Origin: Spinacia oleracea
Lineage: Eukaryota; Streptophyta; Magnoliopsida; Caryophyllales; Amaranthaceae
Assembly (NCBI RefSeq): GCF_020520425.1
Contig: NC_079490.1
Span: 2,728,001 to 2,792,000 of the forward strand
Length of the DNA: 64,000 nucleotides
Direction of reading: 5' to 3'
This document shows, one piece after another, positions 1 to 10,155 of the stretch. The position numbers and the translations under genes are program-made. Every line of letters begins with the position of its first letter. The first letter of the stretch is position 1. Below the pieces are notes generated by a model that saw nothing but the letters and a program-made list of their open reading frames with translations, did not search any database and was not told the origin of the DNA.

Positions 1-257
1 TAGGGTTGCTATAACAAGGGTGGTGGTTACTATGAGCCATAATGCCCTTCTTCCACCCTTCCATTCACAAGAAAAATCCTGCTGCCAAGCATTTATTAAT
101 TGGACAAACCTTTTTATTTTATGAAGGATCAATTCATACAAACAATTGTGCAAGAGGGGACAGAAAGGGCAAAACAAATCCCCCCCTATTTATGTAACTG
201 TAACCATTATTACAACAACGAGTAGCAACAAAAGAGATTTGTGATGATATAAGTACA

Positions 258-620
258 TAAAGATGGATCTGGCCCAGCCCGGCCCGACCCGACCCGGGAT
301 GAAAAAGACAAGGTCCGATACGAGTACAAAGTCGCGGGGCCATCGGCTGAGCTCATGCCTCTTTTTTCTTATTTTTTTGGAAAAACACGACACGACAAGC
401 ACGCCGAATTCAGTGGAGTTAGGCCTAGAAATGAAGGCACAACCGGGCTCGAGGGCTCGTGGATTTGGTCGTGTCTGGACCACCTTTTTGAAAATTTCAA
501 CCCGGCCCGACCGGACAAAAAACAAGCAAGTGATTTTTGGTATTGGCCAAGCCCGTTCAGGCACAAGGCACGTGCTCTCAGTACAACGCCCGACCCCGCC
601 CCGACCCATAACCATCTTGA
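258..620. mobile_element. GC-rich hAT-like MITE
   Basis: The block begins TAAAGATGG and ends with the near-inverse CCATCTTGA. Its interior is rich in 'ggcccgacccg' motifs, unlike the AT-rich surroundings. The ends match the better-preserved element at 28629-28979, which has an 8-bp target duplication; none is clear here. The open frames inside are composition artefacts. Confidence 0.5.
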
Positions 621-1110
621 TAAAACACGGAGTACAGTTTTTTGGTTGAGTTTCGTCTGCATTTTTATTTGTTATGATTCTAAATAAACATAAAATTATA
701 CTGAATAAAGATTTGAGATTGAATTCCGATACCTTATTATATTCTTTTGATTCAGTTTCATCTAGTTTAGTTCAACTCAACTTCATTTAGTTCAGTTCAG
801 TTAAGTTAAGTCCAGCCAAATAAATCTAACAAATATAAGGTCTTGTGCAGTTGGAGAAAACAAACTCTTGACAATGATGGAAGGTCATATTCATATTCGA
901 TGAAAATGATTACCTTGATGTTGTAATGATGCAAAAATTAAAAAAATTGTGCATTTGTCGGTCTAGTACCTAAGCTAGCTACTCAACCATAATGAAGTTT
1001 ATAATTTCTTGATTAATTAGTAGACTCTTGAATTCTTGATTTATTTACCATATTGTCTTCGACTCATGGGATGTTTTTGGCTACGATCTTTCGGTGTATT
1101 AAGTTCGAAT

Positions 1111-1137
1111 TAACTTAACTTAACTTAACTTAACTTA
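1111..1137. repeat. (TAACT)n microsatellite
   Basis: Five consecutive TAACT units are visible, followed by related AT-rich sequence. Confidence 0.85.
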
Positions 1138-1656
1138 ATTTTTCTGAGCTTACACAGAGATGGTTAAATAAACATTTAAATAAATGATTTTAAAAGTGAT
1201 TGAGGACAAAACTAATCGCTTACTTAAGTTAAGAATTAACATAAATTAACCTTAAAAGCAACAAACAATTGAAGCCCATAAACACCTAATCAAACAACAT
1301 GTTTAAGGAGAATGCATGATAGAGAGAAAAGAGTCTACTTCAAACAACTTGCTTAGGGAAAAAAAAAAAAGGGACTTTGAATTAAATTATTAAAACAAAG
1401 TTCTTTTTAGGATGACTTTAAGACTTTAAGACCAATATGAAATCAATGGACTTATTAAGAGTTACCTTCTCGTGTTTTATTTATCAAATCAAAGGACTCA
1501 TAACGTTATTTGGTGGCAACAAAAAAAAAAAAAAAAAAATCTTTTTGAAGTGGTAAAATACAATAAAAATTAATTGAGATGGTAAAAATTAAATTTTGTT
1601 TTTTCAGAAGGTGGTAAAAATTAAATACCATTTCCTTAATTTAAGTAGGTGAGGTG

Positions 1657-2309
1657 GGTTATAGGGGAATGGGAAATAAAGTTACAAGCCTAACAATTTT
1701 AAATCTACTATCTCTCCCCTTTTTCTCTCTTCTCTCTCATCTTTTAGGGTTTTAATTTTCTTTGCCGTTTAGGCCGAAAATAGTCTAATTTCTTCGGAAA
1801 TTAGACTATTTCCGACCCTTATTCTTGTTTTTTCATTGTTTTCTCTTTATGTATTGTCTTGTTTTGTTTTTTCTGTTGTTTGGTTCCCAACTTATTCTTG
1901 GGTTGTTCCCAATTTATTTGGGTTTTTCCTAGAGTTTTTTAAGTTCTTGATTCTCATCCATGGATGAGAATTTTTTTAGGGTTTTTAGGGTTTCAATAAT
2001 TAGGAAGGAGATTTGGATTCATACAGGTTTAGGGTTTATCATCAACTCGTCAATCAGAACAATTCGTGCGCATATTGCGAAGGGCTCTACTTGGAAAGAT
2101 GCGAAAACATCGAAAATCACTACTCGCGTTAAGCTAGAAGCGGTGGAGTACGAGATGTGCTTTAGGATGCAGAATAGTAATTGTTTTGATTGTAACAGTT
2201 ATGTATTTTCTTTGAATCCGTGGTATGCAGATCTATTTTATTATTGTAGATGCCGTATGACTGATTATTAATGAAATTGTTCTTTCCCGTTAAAAAAAAA
2301 TAAAAAAAA
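1657..2309 (+). mobile_element. LINE-derived short retroposon
   Basis: A 650-bp segment ends in an A-rich tail (about 2291-2309) and is bracketed by an 11-bp direct repeat, taggtgaggtg, at 1646-1656 and 2310-2320. That is the signature of target-primed reverse transcription. The interior starts with CT-rich leader-like sequence and ends with 'ttctttcccgtt' before the A tail, as in plant L1 elements from memory. A 103-residue frame at 1960-2271 has no recognised domain. No reverse transcriptase is present, so this is probably an internally deleted LINE moved in trans; a processed pseudogene is the alternative. Confidence 0.6.
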
Positions 2310-2517
2310 TAGGTGAGGTGATTTTACCTACCTGGACAAAATTCCTCTCGAGCCAAACCAATATAGATTCACAGGAAGAACTCCTTAAGGAGTGGGAGGA
2401 AGGATAAGGGGATTCATAGCTTTTACAAAATTTCCTTTATATAAGTGTTTATACCAACCTTTTGGGTCAATAACTAACATTACTTCATACTTCGTACCAA
2501 GTATATATTTTATAAAA

Positions 2518-2870
2518 GGAAAATTTGGTAATATTAATTCAACCTTTGGCCGGTTTTCTTTTATTAATCCCACCTACGACATATTTTTTAATAATCCCAC
2601 CTTTACTACCCAACGACTTTTATTGGGCTTAAGTGACCGATAACTGGTGAAAAAATCATCGAGATGGTGATGAATTGATGATGATGACTGAATACATCTA
2701 GAGAGAGTACTTCCACGTAGGGATATATTACCGCCGACAATAGGTTTATGACGTGTTGGGCCCAATAAAAGACGTTGGGCGGTAAAGGTGGGATTATTAA
2801 AAAATATGTCGTAGGTGGGCTTAATAAAAGAAAATCGGCAAAAAGTTGGATTAATATTACCAAATTTTCC
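2518..2870. mobile_element. Mutator-type MITE with long terminal inverted repeats
   Basis: The terminal inverted repeats are about 120 bp each (roughly 2518-2640 and 2755-2870), starting GGAAAATTTGGTAATATTAA, with a short unique centre. The 9-bp sequence tttataaaa is directly repeated at 2509-2517 and 2871-2879. Long TIRs plus a 9-bp duplication are the MULE hallmark. No transposase is encoded. Confidence 0.85.
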
Positions 2871-3151
2871 TTTATAAAATCATGAATGTACTTTGGATTT
2901 TATTTTTCTCAATAGAACGAGCTTAATTCTCAATTCAATTATTGTTTCTAATTGTCAAAAAAAAAAAATATATATTGTTTCTTTTACCCTAATTACTTAA
3001 TTGAAGTAGCGATGATCTGTTATAAAATTCAATTACAAATCATTATAAACAAAAAATGATACGCTAAATATCAATTTAACAAATACTCCGCATGTACTAC
3101 TACCAAAGAGTATTGTGCATTTGTGCATGCAATCATAGTTTGTGTAACTAT

Positions 3152-3273
3152 ACCAATGATGTCTTGGCCTAGTGGTTAAGATTGAGGGCCTGTGTATAAT
3201 AGGTCTCAGGTTCGAATCCCCCACCCCCATTTGTAATTTATATTACCTTTGTGGCTCATTCGCAACAAAAAAA
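3152..3273 (+). mobile_element. tRNA-derived SINE with perfect 17-bp TSD
   Basis: The 122-bp element carries a pol III A-box-like motif (tggcctagtggttaag, about 3164-3179) and a B box (ggttcgaatcc, about 3209-3219), and ends in a short A run. It is flanked by the perfect 17-bp repeat atagtttgtgtaactat at 3135-3151 and 3274-3290. The identical duplication suggests a recent insertion. Confidence 0.92.
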
Positions 3274-3602
3274 ATAGTTTGTGTAACTATTAATTTCGAA
3301 CAAAAGGCAATAAAGAGTAGACACATGATTTGTAAGCCTACTCCCTACCAAAATAACAAAGTTAATGAAAAATAATACACGGAATATAAGTTTAACAAAC
3401 ACTCCTTACTCCAGCTCCGCACCTACTAAACATAGTAATGAGTATGGCGATAGTAATTTATATATGTAACTATTAATTTCGAACAAATGAAGTAGAGAAT
3501 AGACACATGATTTGTTTGGCCTACTCCCTACTAACATAACTCAAACAATCAAAGTAAAAATTAAAAATTTGGTGTAAAGGAAAGAGGTTGGGGTAGCGGC
3601 AG

Positions 3603-3632
3603 CCTGTGAGGTATTTCATAATACCTCACAGG
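3603..3632. repeat. Perfect hairpin, 13-bp arms
   Basis: The arms cctgtgaggtatt and aatacctcacagg enclose the loop TCAT. A cousin with the same 'gtatt-TCAT-aatac' core sits at about 60563-60592, and both sites neighbour degenerate 'taccatt' repeats. This may mark one end of an unnamed element. Confidence 0.6.
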
Positions 3633-3849
3633 GGTATTTTCGTAAATTTACACAAATATCAAACAAATTAGGAATATGACAAAATGAGTAGGACAATAGG
3701 AAAATGACAAAATTAATAAATAAAAGAGAAGAGAATGACAGAAAAGAGGAGAGAGAAAGTGATATGAAGTACCATTTCTCTTTTACAATGTACCATTCTT
3801 TAAAAAACAAGTACTATTTTCTTTTAAAATGTACCATTCTTTAAAAACC

Positions 3850-4660
3850 TGTTGGAAATAATGCAAAGAAAGAGTATTACCATATTGTGAAAATGTCCCA
3901 CATTGGTAGAAATGAAAAGGAGGCCTTTCAAGTGGAGTATTTAAAGAAAATAACTTTGTCCCACATGGAAAGAAAACAAGCTTTTCCCTTTGTTTAAATA
4001 TAGGGAAGTAATGTTTATACTTTGAAGTACTTTCCCAAGTGTTGTGGGCTAGAAGGGGGAATCCCCACGCGCGCCGCCGCCGCCCGTCCGGCCGGTTCGT
4101 GTTCGTGGCACGTGCGCGGTGGGGCCTCCTTTTTGGGCCAAGTCGTAGCCGACGGTCCAGTCTTTATGAGGCCGGTCAGTTACGTAGCTCACTCCACAAT
4201 CGTAACGGTCGTATTTATTACGTCCCTTGATTTTCGCTTCCGTTTTAATTACTCAAATCAATTCTGATTTTCAGTTATCAAAAGTTTTATTACATGATCA
4301 ATTCTGATCAGCGGTTACAGGTGCTTTAATTACCCAATTAAACGTTAATTTTCGGTTACAAAATCTTAGTGGCTTTATAATCAGTTTGGGGATCAGTTTT
4401 GAAAGTACACCGAAAATCAAACTCTCTCTTCTCCTATTCTGAGCATTATTGTGAGTTCCATGTTTCTCCTTAGTTGAGTGCACATTTTGGAGAAACGCTG
4501 TGTAAAATCTTGGGGGGCAACGCCTTTTCCGATTGCACCATAGTCGGGGCGAATTTTGCTTCTAAGACAGTGTTTCGTAACACGTCACAGCTTTATTTAC
4601 ATCAAATATTCGGCCCACATTTTATTAACATTTTCGGATTTTACAGTCTTATTTCCTACA
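3850..4660 (+). mobile_element. Solo LTR, Ty1/copia-like (fossil)
   Basis: An 811-bp block starts TGTTGGAAATAATG, ends TACA, and contains 'cccacattgg', familiar from plant copia LTRs. Near-identical 5-bp flanks (aaacc, aaaac) and the continuation of the same 'gtaccatt' repeat on both sides support a single LTR inserted into pre-existing DNA. No internal retrotransposon genes remain, as expected after LTR-LTR recombination. Its age cannot be estimated from one LTR. Confidence 0.65.
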
Positions 4661-4792
4661 AAAACAAGTACCATTTTTTAACAAAACACCATTTTTTTTT
4701 ACAAAATGTCATTCTTACTTAAAAAATACCATTTCATTTCATTTTTTGTACCATTACATCATTTGTTCGATCCATAATCGGTCAAAAAAAAT

Positions 4793-5008
4793 ATGACAAC
4801 AAGCAGTTTTGTTTTTTCTCTATTTTCTCTATTTGTTGGTGTTATGTTTTTGGTGATACATCACAGCATGGGATTTTTACTTCCTCGTAAAGGAAAGCAC
4901 AAGCAAGTTGAAGAAAATATACCACACATGGACATGGCAAATGAGCCCCCCACAAAATGGGGTCCCACCAATGAATGGAGGGGAAGAACTTCAGAAGTAA
5001 ATGGTTGA
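4793..5008 (+). CDS. Doubtful small secreted-peptide ORF
   Basis: A 71-residue frame starts at ATG 4793. The first 25-30 residues are hydrophobic and signal-peptide-like (SSFVFSLFSLFVGVMFLVIH); the remainder is hydrophilic and charged, with HKQVEEN and PPTKWGPTNEW segments. A possible splice donor follows at about 5040 (gaag-gtaaaag), so it could be a first exon. I do not recognise a CLE, RGF, CEP, PSY or CIF signature. It lies just downstream of the solo LTR and may be chance. Expression data would decide. Confidence 0.2.
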   Translation: MTTSSFVFSLFSLFVGVMFLVIHHSMGFLLPRKGKHKQVEENIPHMDMANEPPTKWGPTNEWRGRTSEVNG

Positions 5009-6365
5009 GAGGGAAAGCTATGTGGACTTTGAAGTGAAGGTAAAAGATCTATTCACCTTTTTTTTATATAATTTGTTTTTTCCTATTAATTTTCATTTAT
5101 ATAAGTGTTTAATGTAACTTTTTAACTAAAGACTTTTATTTTTCTTCACCTTATTCTTATGGTTTATATTTTTTTTAATCAAAAGTTAGAATAAATAAAG
5201 AACAGTTCAGATCAAACCATAGTAGACCAGAGCATACCACGAAGAATGATACCAAATTAGAAAAATCAAACAGATCGACCAAGTAAAGAAAACAAAGCAA
5301 AGCTATGAATGTTTGTTATTTTGCATTTTATTTATTTACTCCATATTAAGATTTGGTTATGTTTAGTACACTAAGTAATGAAAATATAATACGCATTTTA
5401 AATCTCTCAAACTGTTGAATCAACCAAAACTCGAAGACCCTGAATCATGTGAATGCGCATTTGTCAACCCGACTCGAAAGTACCGATCAAAATCAACTCA
5501 AATCGAAAACAATTCATTATGATCCGACCCGATTCGACCCGTTTAACAGGTCTAATCCGTTCTATTGGACTTATTTTGACTGAACTTATATTATCTGAAT
5601 TTAACTGAACTTATTTTATCTGAAAAAAAACTTATTTGTGTAAATGTTTGGAAAAAAAACTTATTTTAGATTATCTGAATTTATCTGAATTTAACAGAAT
5701 TTATTTTATCTAAAATACGTCAAAATAAGTTGAAACAGAAATTACGAGGGAGGGTAAAAGATCAACTCACTTTAAAAATAAAAAATAAAATAATTTTAAT
5801 TTATATAGAGAGGGTGTCATGTGACTTTTTGAACCCAACTAAGTTACAAATGCTAGCCAACAAATACTTTCTACTCGTACTCCCCTTTTTTTTCTCTCTC
5901 TCTCTCCTAAAAACTACACTCTTTGCCAATTTGCATAAATTCTGATTATTGGACTCACAAATCATCCAACATTTTTTCACTTCCCCCCAATTCTTTCTTT
6001 TTTTTCCAAAAATAAAAATAAGGTTGTTGATAATAGAATTTAGTATCAGAGAAAAAGGTCAGAAATTCAGAAGATTATATACTAAAAAGTCGTTATTACC
6101 CCCCATTGTTTCTGCTGTGATCTTCTTCTTTCTGCTGCTGATACTGTCTACTGCCACATTTTTTTGTTTTCTCTCTCCTCTGCTCTAAAATTCAGTTTTT
6201 TTTTTTTGTGGAAGAAGAAGAAGAATCCCTTTTATGGGTTTGCAGTCAATTTTATCATTTTGAGTAATAAGAGAATTCCCCATTTTTCTGAATTTTCTAT
6301 TTTTTTTTGTTGTCTTAAATTCGGCACAATTAAGAGTTCGCACAATTAACCCAACAAAGAGAGCG
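5009..6365. other. Upstream region of the LRP1-like gene
   Basis: AT-rich. It holds a 'gacttattttgac' MITE-like block (about 5555-5740), a TATA-like stretch near 5797-5806, and CT-rich leader sequence near 5887-5910. The 5' UTR, and possibly an unseen first exon, of the LRP1-like gene should lie here; I could not place the transcription start. Confidence 0.45.
5555..5740. mobile_element. MITE with 'gttctatt...gacttatttt' ends
   Basis: The left end, gttctattggacttatttt, and a right end containing the inverse 'aaaataagtt' enclose 'ttatctgaa' repeats. The same architecture occurs at about 44504-44738. I see no clean target duplication. Confidence 0.45.
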
Positions 6366-6566
6366 GTGGTGGCTACTACAAGGAGATTAGCGTCGGATTC
6401 TGGTGCGTTTGCTGAATGGGTGGCTTCAGCTGCAAGCAACGCCGCTGATAAGAGTAATGATCTTTCACTGGGCTTCAATGCTGGGCCTGCAGCCGCCGTA
6501 ACGGCGGCGTCTGCGGCGAGCTTGTGGCCCACTTCGTCGAGGGTGGGATACGGTCTTCCGCCTGAG

Positions 6567-8334
6567 ATGGGGATGTTTGTTGTTGCTCCTGCAACTTCGT
6601 TTCAGCATGAGTCGTCGTTGATGTTGGATGGGCCGCACCACCATCACCACCACCATCATCATGGACATGGTGGTGGTGGTGGGAATAACGCCGCTACCGG
6701 GTTGGGAGTTGGGATGGGTGTCGGCGTTATTCCCCTCTTCAACGCTGGCCCTTGCCTTAACGTAGCTGGTGGAGGCGGCGGGGGTGGAGGTGGAGGAGAG
6801 GGTGGCGGTGGTGGTGGTGGTAATTTAGACGGACATGATTCTTTCATGGGCCGTAATCGGACGGGTGCAATGCAACTTTGGCAAACCCAACAACAACAAA
6901 TGAACAATTACCCGAAGAAAAGCATCAATTTCGACCCGAATGGACTCGGGTCAAGTTTCCTCCACTCACCGCCGCCGTCTTCTGCGGTGGGGTGCGGTGG
7001 AAATCTGACGTGTCAAGACTGTGGAAACCAAGCTAAAAAAGACTGCAGTCATCGGAGGTGTAGGACTTGTTGTAGGAGTAGGGGTTTTGACTGTTCTACA
7101 CATGTCAAGAGCACGTGGGTTCCCGCTGCACGGAGGAGAGAAAGGCAGATGGTGGGTGTAGTTTCCGGCGCAGCGGGGACCCACGGCACTGGTGGTGGAA
7201 GTGTGGGAGGTGGTGGTGGTGGAGGTGGTGGAGCTTCTTCCGGGTCTACTTCTGGGGCGAAAAAGCCTCGTCTTATCTCCTCTCAAAACACCGCAACAAC
7301 CTCCCACACTTCCACCTCAAACACCCCTCCTCGAAGCTTCGACACCAGCTCCAGCCACCAAGGTAACTAACTAACTAACCATAAACCCTCCGTTCGGTAT
7401 CGCTTTTTGTTTTCCGTTTTTTTACAAAATTAAAAATCAAAATATAAAAAACACACATTAGTTTCACTTTCAGTTCAAAATCAAGCTTGATTACTGTAAA
7501 ATATAATAATTTTGTAGTTCATGATTCAACCTTACTTTTAAAACCAAAATATAAAAATCCCACATAGCAGTTTCCATTTTTTTGTTATCAGTTTTCAAAA
7601 TCCGCATAATTAGTGTAAGTATAGCGTAAACATGATAATTTCTTAGTTCATGATTCAATCTAAATTATATTACTTTTAAAATCAAAAACTAAAAACCAAA
7701 ATATAAAAACCATACACATTAGTTTCCATATTTTTTGTTATCAGTTCTCAAAATCAGCATGATTACCATTTCTTTTTGTTATCAGTTCTCAAAATCAGCC
7801 TGATTACTTAATATTTTAGTTCGTGATTTAATCTAAATCACATGTCTCTTAAACCAAAAACTGATAGTGATATCGAACTGTTTTTGATCAATGAGTACAT
7901 ATTTGATTTGATTTGATTTTGATTTTATATTTGATTTGATTTTGGTTGAAATAGATGCGAGCTTTAAGGAATCGTTGCCGGGGCAAGTGAGAACCCCCGC
8001 CGTGTTTAAGTGCGTAAGAGTGACGGCGGTGGAAGACGGCGAAGATGAGTTTGCATATCAAGCAATGGTGAAAATTGCTGGACATGTTTTCAAGGGCTTC
8101 TTATATGATCAAGGGGTTGAACCTAGAGATGGGTTTCCTAATTTATCCGAGTTACATTTAGGTGGTGGTAGTGGTGGTGGTGGAGGAAGCAGTGGTGGTG
8201 GTGGTGGAGGAAGAAATGGCGGTGGTGCGTCTTCTTCCTCGCCGCTTCTTGATCCATCTGATGTCTATGGAGCAGCAGCTTCTGGTACTGGTGGTTTGCT
8301 TGGAGGTTCAACTTATGGTAACAATATAAATTGA
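6567..8334 (+). CDS. LRP1: LRP1/SHI-RELATED SEQUENCE zinc-finger protein
   Basis: Exons 6567-7362 and 7955-8334, with a GT-AG intron splitting an Asp codon, give 391 residues. SHI/STY/LRP1 proteins are nuclear plant regulators that activate auxin-biosynthesis genes during root and gynoecium development. The Cys-rich RING-like finger ([12 protein letters not shown], then RRCRTCC and [18 protein letters not shown]) starts at 7011, about residue 149. The IGGH domain ([20 protein letters not shown], then [15 protein letters not shown]) lies in exon 2. The layout matches Arabidopsis LRP1, including MGM...VVAP at the N-terminus and [10 protein letters not shown] before the intron. One IGGH residue differs (IAGH). 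Long His and Gly runs come from simple repeats. The frame stays open upstream to 6270 with no ATG, and its [16 protein letters not shown] stretch looks coding, so the true start may be in an upstream exon. Confidence 0.9.
7392..7879. mobile_element. TIR element filling the LRP1 intron
   Basis: The ends gttcggtatc and gatatcgaac are near-perfect inverses. Inside, an 'aaaccaaaatataaaaa...gttatcagttctcaaaatcag' unit recurs about three times. The element occupies most of the 592-bp intron (7363-7954). A related element with 'gttcgc...aacgaac' ends occurs at about 14134-14350. No target duplication was identified. Confidence 0.45.
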
Positions 8335-8952
8335 CAAAAAGAATAAAACCCAAACCCCATTTTAGAAAAATAAATTATAAATAGTCTTAGAAGTATTTAT
8401 TTATCTCTCTATCATGATCATGAGTAATTGAGGGAATTTTCCTCCTTTTTTTTTGAGTCTTTTCGAAAAATATTATTGTTGAAAATTTCAAAAGGACTCA
8501 AAATTAAATCAATTAAATTGTGATTTTACTACTACTACTAATATAGCTAGTAAAATCCTTCTTGTATCCATCATTAATTATTGATAATGGTATTATTATT
8601 CCGATTAATGAATAGGGTTTTCGACTCGAAATATAATCTTTTTACCTCTTCAATTATATCCAATTTCTTCTCCATATGAATTCATCATTCAGAAACTTGG
8701 CATGCAAGGAAACTTTTTCAATACATGATCTTAAATTCTTAATGTTTCTGTGATTTTCTGCCATTGGAATGTATGAATGATTTTCTTTGCAGAGAAAACC
8801 AAAGAAAAAAAGCTTTACTACTGCACATTTTCACAGAGAGACAAAGACAATAATATGGTATGAACATTTTTATTTCTCTTTACTGTTATGAACTCCTGTG
8901 CAATGTATGTAATGTCTTTTCTGTATTATTATTATTTTCTGAAGCAAAAAGG

Positions 8953-9290
8953 AATAATTCTTCATATTTTCCTGTAATTTTTCTGAAATATAACAAAAAT
9001 CAACAGAAATCATAAACATATTTTCCGAGGCCAGAGTAACGTTTTTTGGGATACCCGATTAGTAAAACAGGAAACGTAATAAGAAACGGAGGGAGTATTA
9101 ACATTTTTAACATATAATAGTGAATAATTCTTCATATTTTCCTGTAATTTTTCTGAAATATAACAGAAATCAACAAAAGTCATAAACATATTTTCCGAGC
9201 CTTGAGTAACTTTTTTGGGATACCCGATTAGGAAAACAGGAGACTTAATAAGAAACGGAGGAAGTATATATTAACATTTTAACATATAGT
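8953..9290. repeat. 170-bp tandem duplication with Stowaway end
   Basis: Two diverged copies (8953-9122, 9123-9290) start aataattcttcatattttcc and end in a Stowaway-type terminus (ggagggagtat, ggaagtata). Each copy carries only the right end of the MITE, so the duplication followed the insertion of a fragment. Confidence 0.8.
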
Positions 9291-9564
9291 ACTGAGTTAT
9301 ATTTTATGACTAAAAAAACATGGTATCATATCATATGTATATGATTTTTTTTCTGTTGTTTTTTCTGTTCTACCAAACTTATTTTCCCCTAACTTGCTGT
9401 TTGTTTTCAGTTTGGTTAGTTTAGTTCTAGATGAACTAGATATGTGAATGTATGTACCTCTTTCACCATTAATTATTAGTCTGGCTTGTTGTGGACTTTA
9501 AAGATTTGGGGATAGTTGTTGCAAAGTCACCATCATTTATTGGCACAAAAGAATTTTTATTTAA

Positions 9565-10155
9565 GGGTCTGTTATAGATCGTCTTATATAGCACATATAA
9601 CTATACAAGTACTACAAGAATTGATTTTGACACACCCACTGTGATACACAGGTTTATGTGCTTTAATCAGCATAAGGTGTGTCAAAATCAGTTTTTCTGG
9701 TAATTATAACCCCGCCTCAGAGTAAAGATGGGCAAACTCGTTCATTCTCGAGAATTTAGTAGAGGGCGAGATCTAATTGTCGAGTGAACATTTAGTTTTC
9801 GCTTACTTATTTTAAGGCTAATTCGCATTTCTTTCTTGGATTAGTAACAAGTTTTTCAATTGCATGATGAATTAATCAATCAATGCCTTGATTTCCTTGT
9901 TTCTTTACCCTTTATATCTTCCTTAAGGGTGTGCTATAGATCGAGTTATATATAGCACATACGAGTAATGATAGGCAAACTCGTTCATTCTCGATATTTA
10001 ATCGGGAAATCCCAAAACGCCGTAAAGATTTATGTTGGGGGGCGAGTCCTAATTATCGAGTAAACCTTTAGTTTTCGCTTAATTGTTTTAAGGTTAATAC
10101 ACATTTAGCAATGTCTTAGATGTCCTTGTTTCTTTACCTTTTTTATATACCTTAA
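9565..10155. repeat. Diverged segmental duplication, one copy with an inserted MITE
   Basis: Both copies run from '(t/c)tatagatcg...tatagcacata' through 'ggcaaactcgttcattctcga' to 'ccttgtttctttacc', at about 9572-9925 and 9926-10155. The first copy has an extra block of about 90-110 bp (from about 9611) with inverted 'ttttgacacacc/ggtgtgtcaaaa' arms. The second has an extra stretch near 10005-10040. Confidence 0.7.
9611..9702. mobile_element. Small 'gattttggcacacc' MITE, copy 1
   Basis: The inverted arms gattttgacacacc and ggtgtgtcaaaatc enclose a short centre. Relatives are at about 10307-10365 (partial), 11028-11153 and 56308-56384. Absence from the sister duplication confirms it as an insertion. 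Confidence 0.6.

Larger units (their letters stand above)
1..1645. other. Gene-free AT-rich flank
   Basis: No supportable gene. The open frames at about 190-690 lie in a GC-rich transposon-like block (258-620) and have no recognisable domain. A degenerate 'gttcagtt' tract (about 770-825) resembles, in reverse, the Harbinger-like element at 14687-14951. The rest is AT-rich with a poly-A run near 1520-1540. Confidence 0.6.

Noticed and set aside
190-687. Overlapping open frames of 97-141 residues on both strands
   Set aside because: They fall in a GC-rich TIR block of 'gacccg' words, have no domain, and similar frames appear in every block of this kind.
1960-2271. 103-residue frame starting MDENFFRVF
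   Set aside because: It lies inside an A-tailed retroposon with target duplications and matches no family I know; treated as part of the retroposon.
4022-4267. 81-residue GC-rich frame
   Set aside because: Contained in the solo LTR; no domain.
6164-6349. Frame just upstream of LRP1 as a first exon
   Set aside because: No ATG and T-rich residues; no junction that clearly joins it to the LRP1 frame.
6465-7307. Long minus-strand frames opposite LRP1
   Set aside because: Shadows of Gly/His-codon repeats (poly-Pro and similar) with no independent support.
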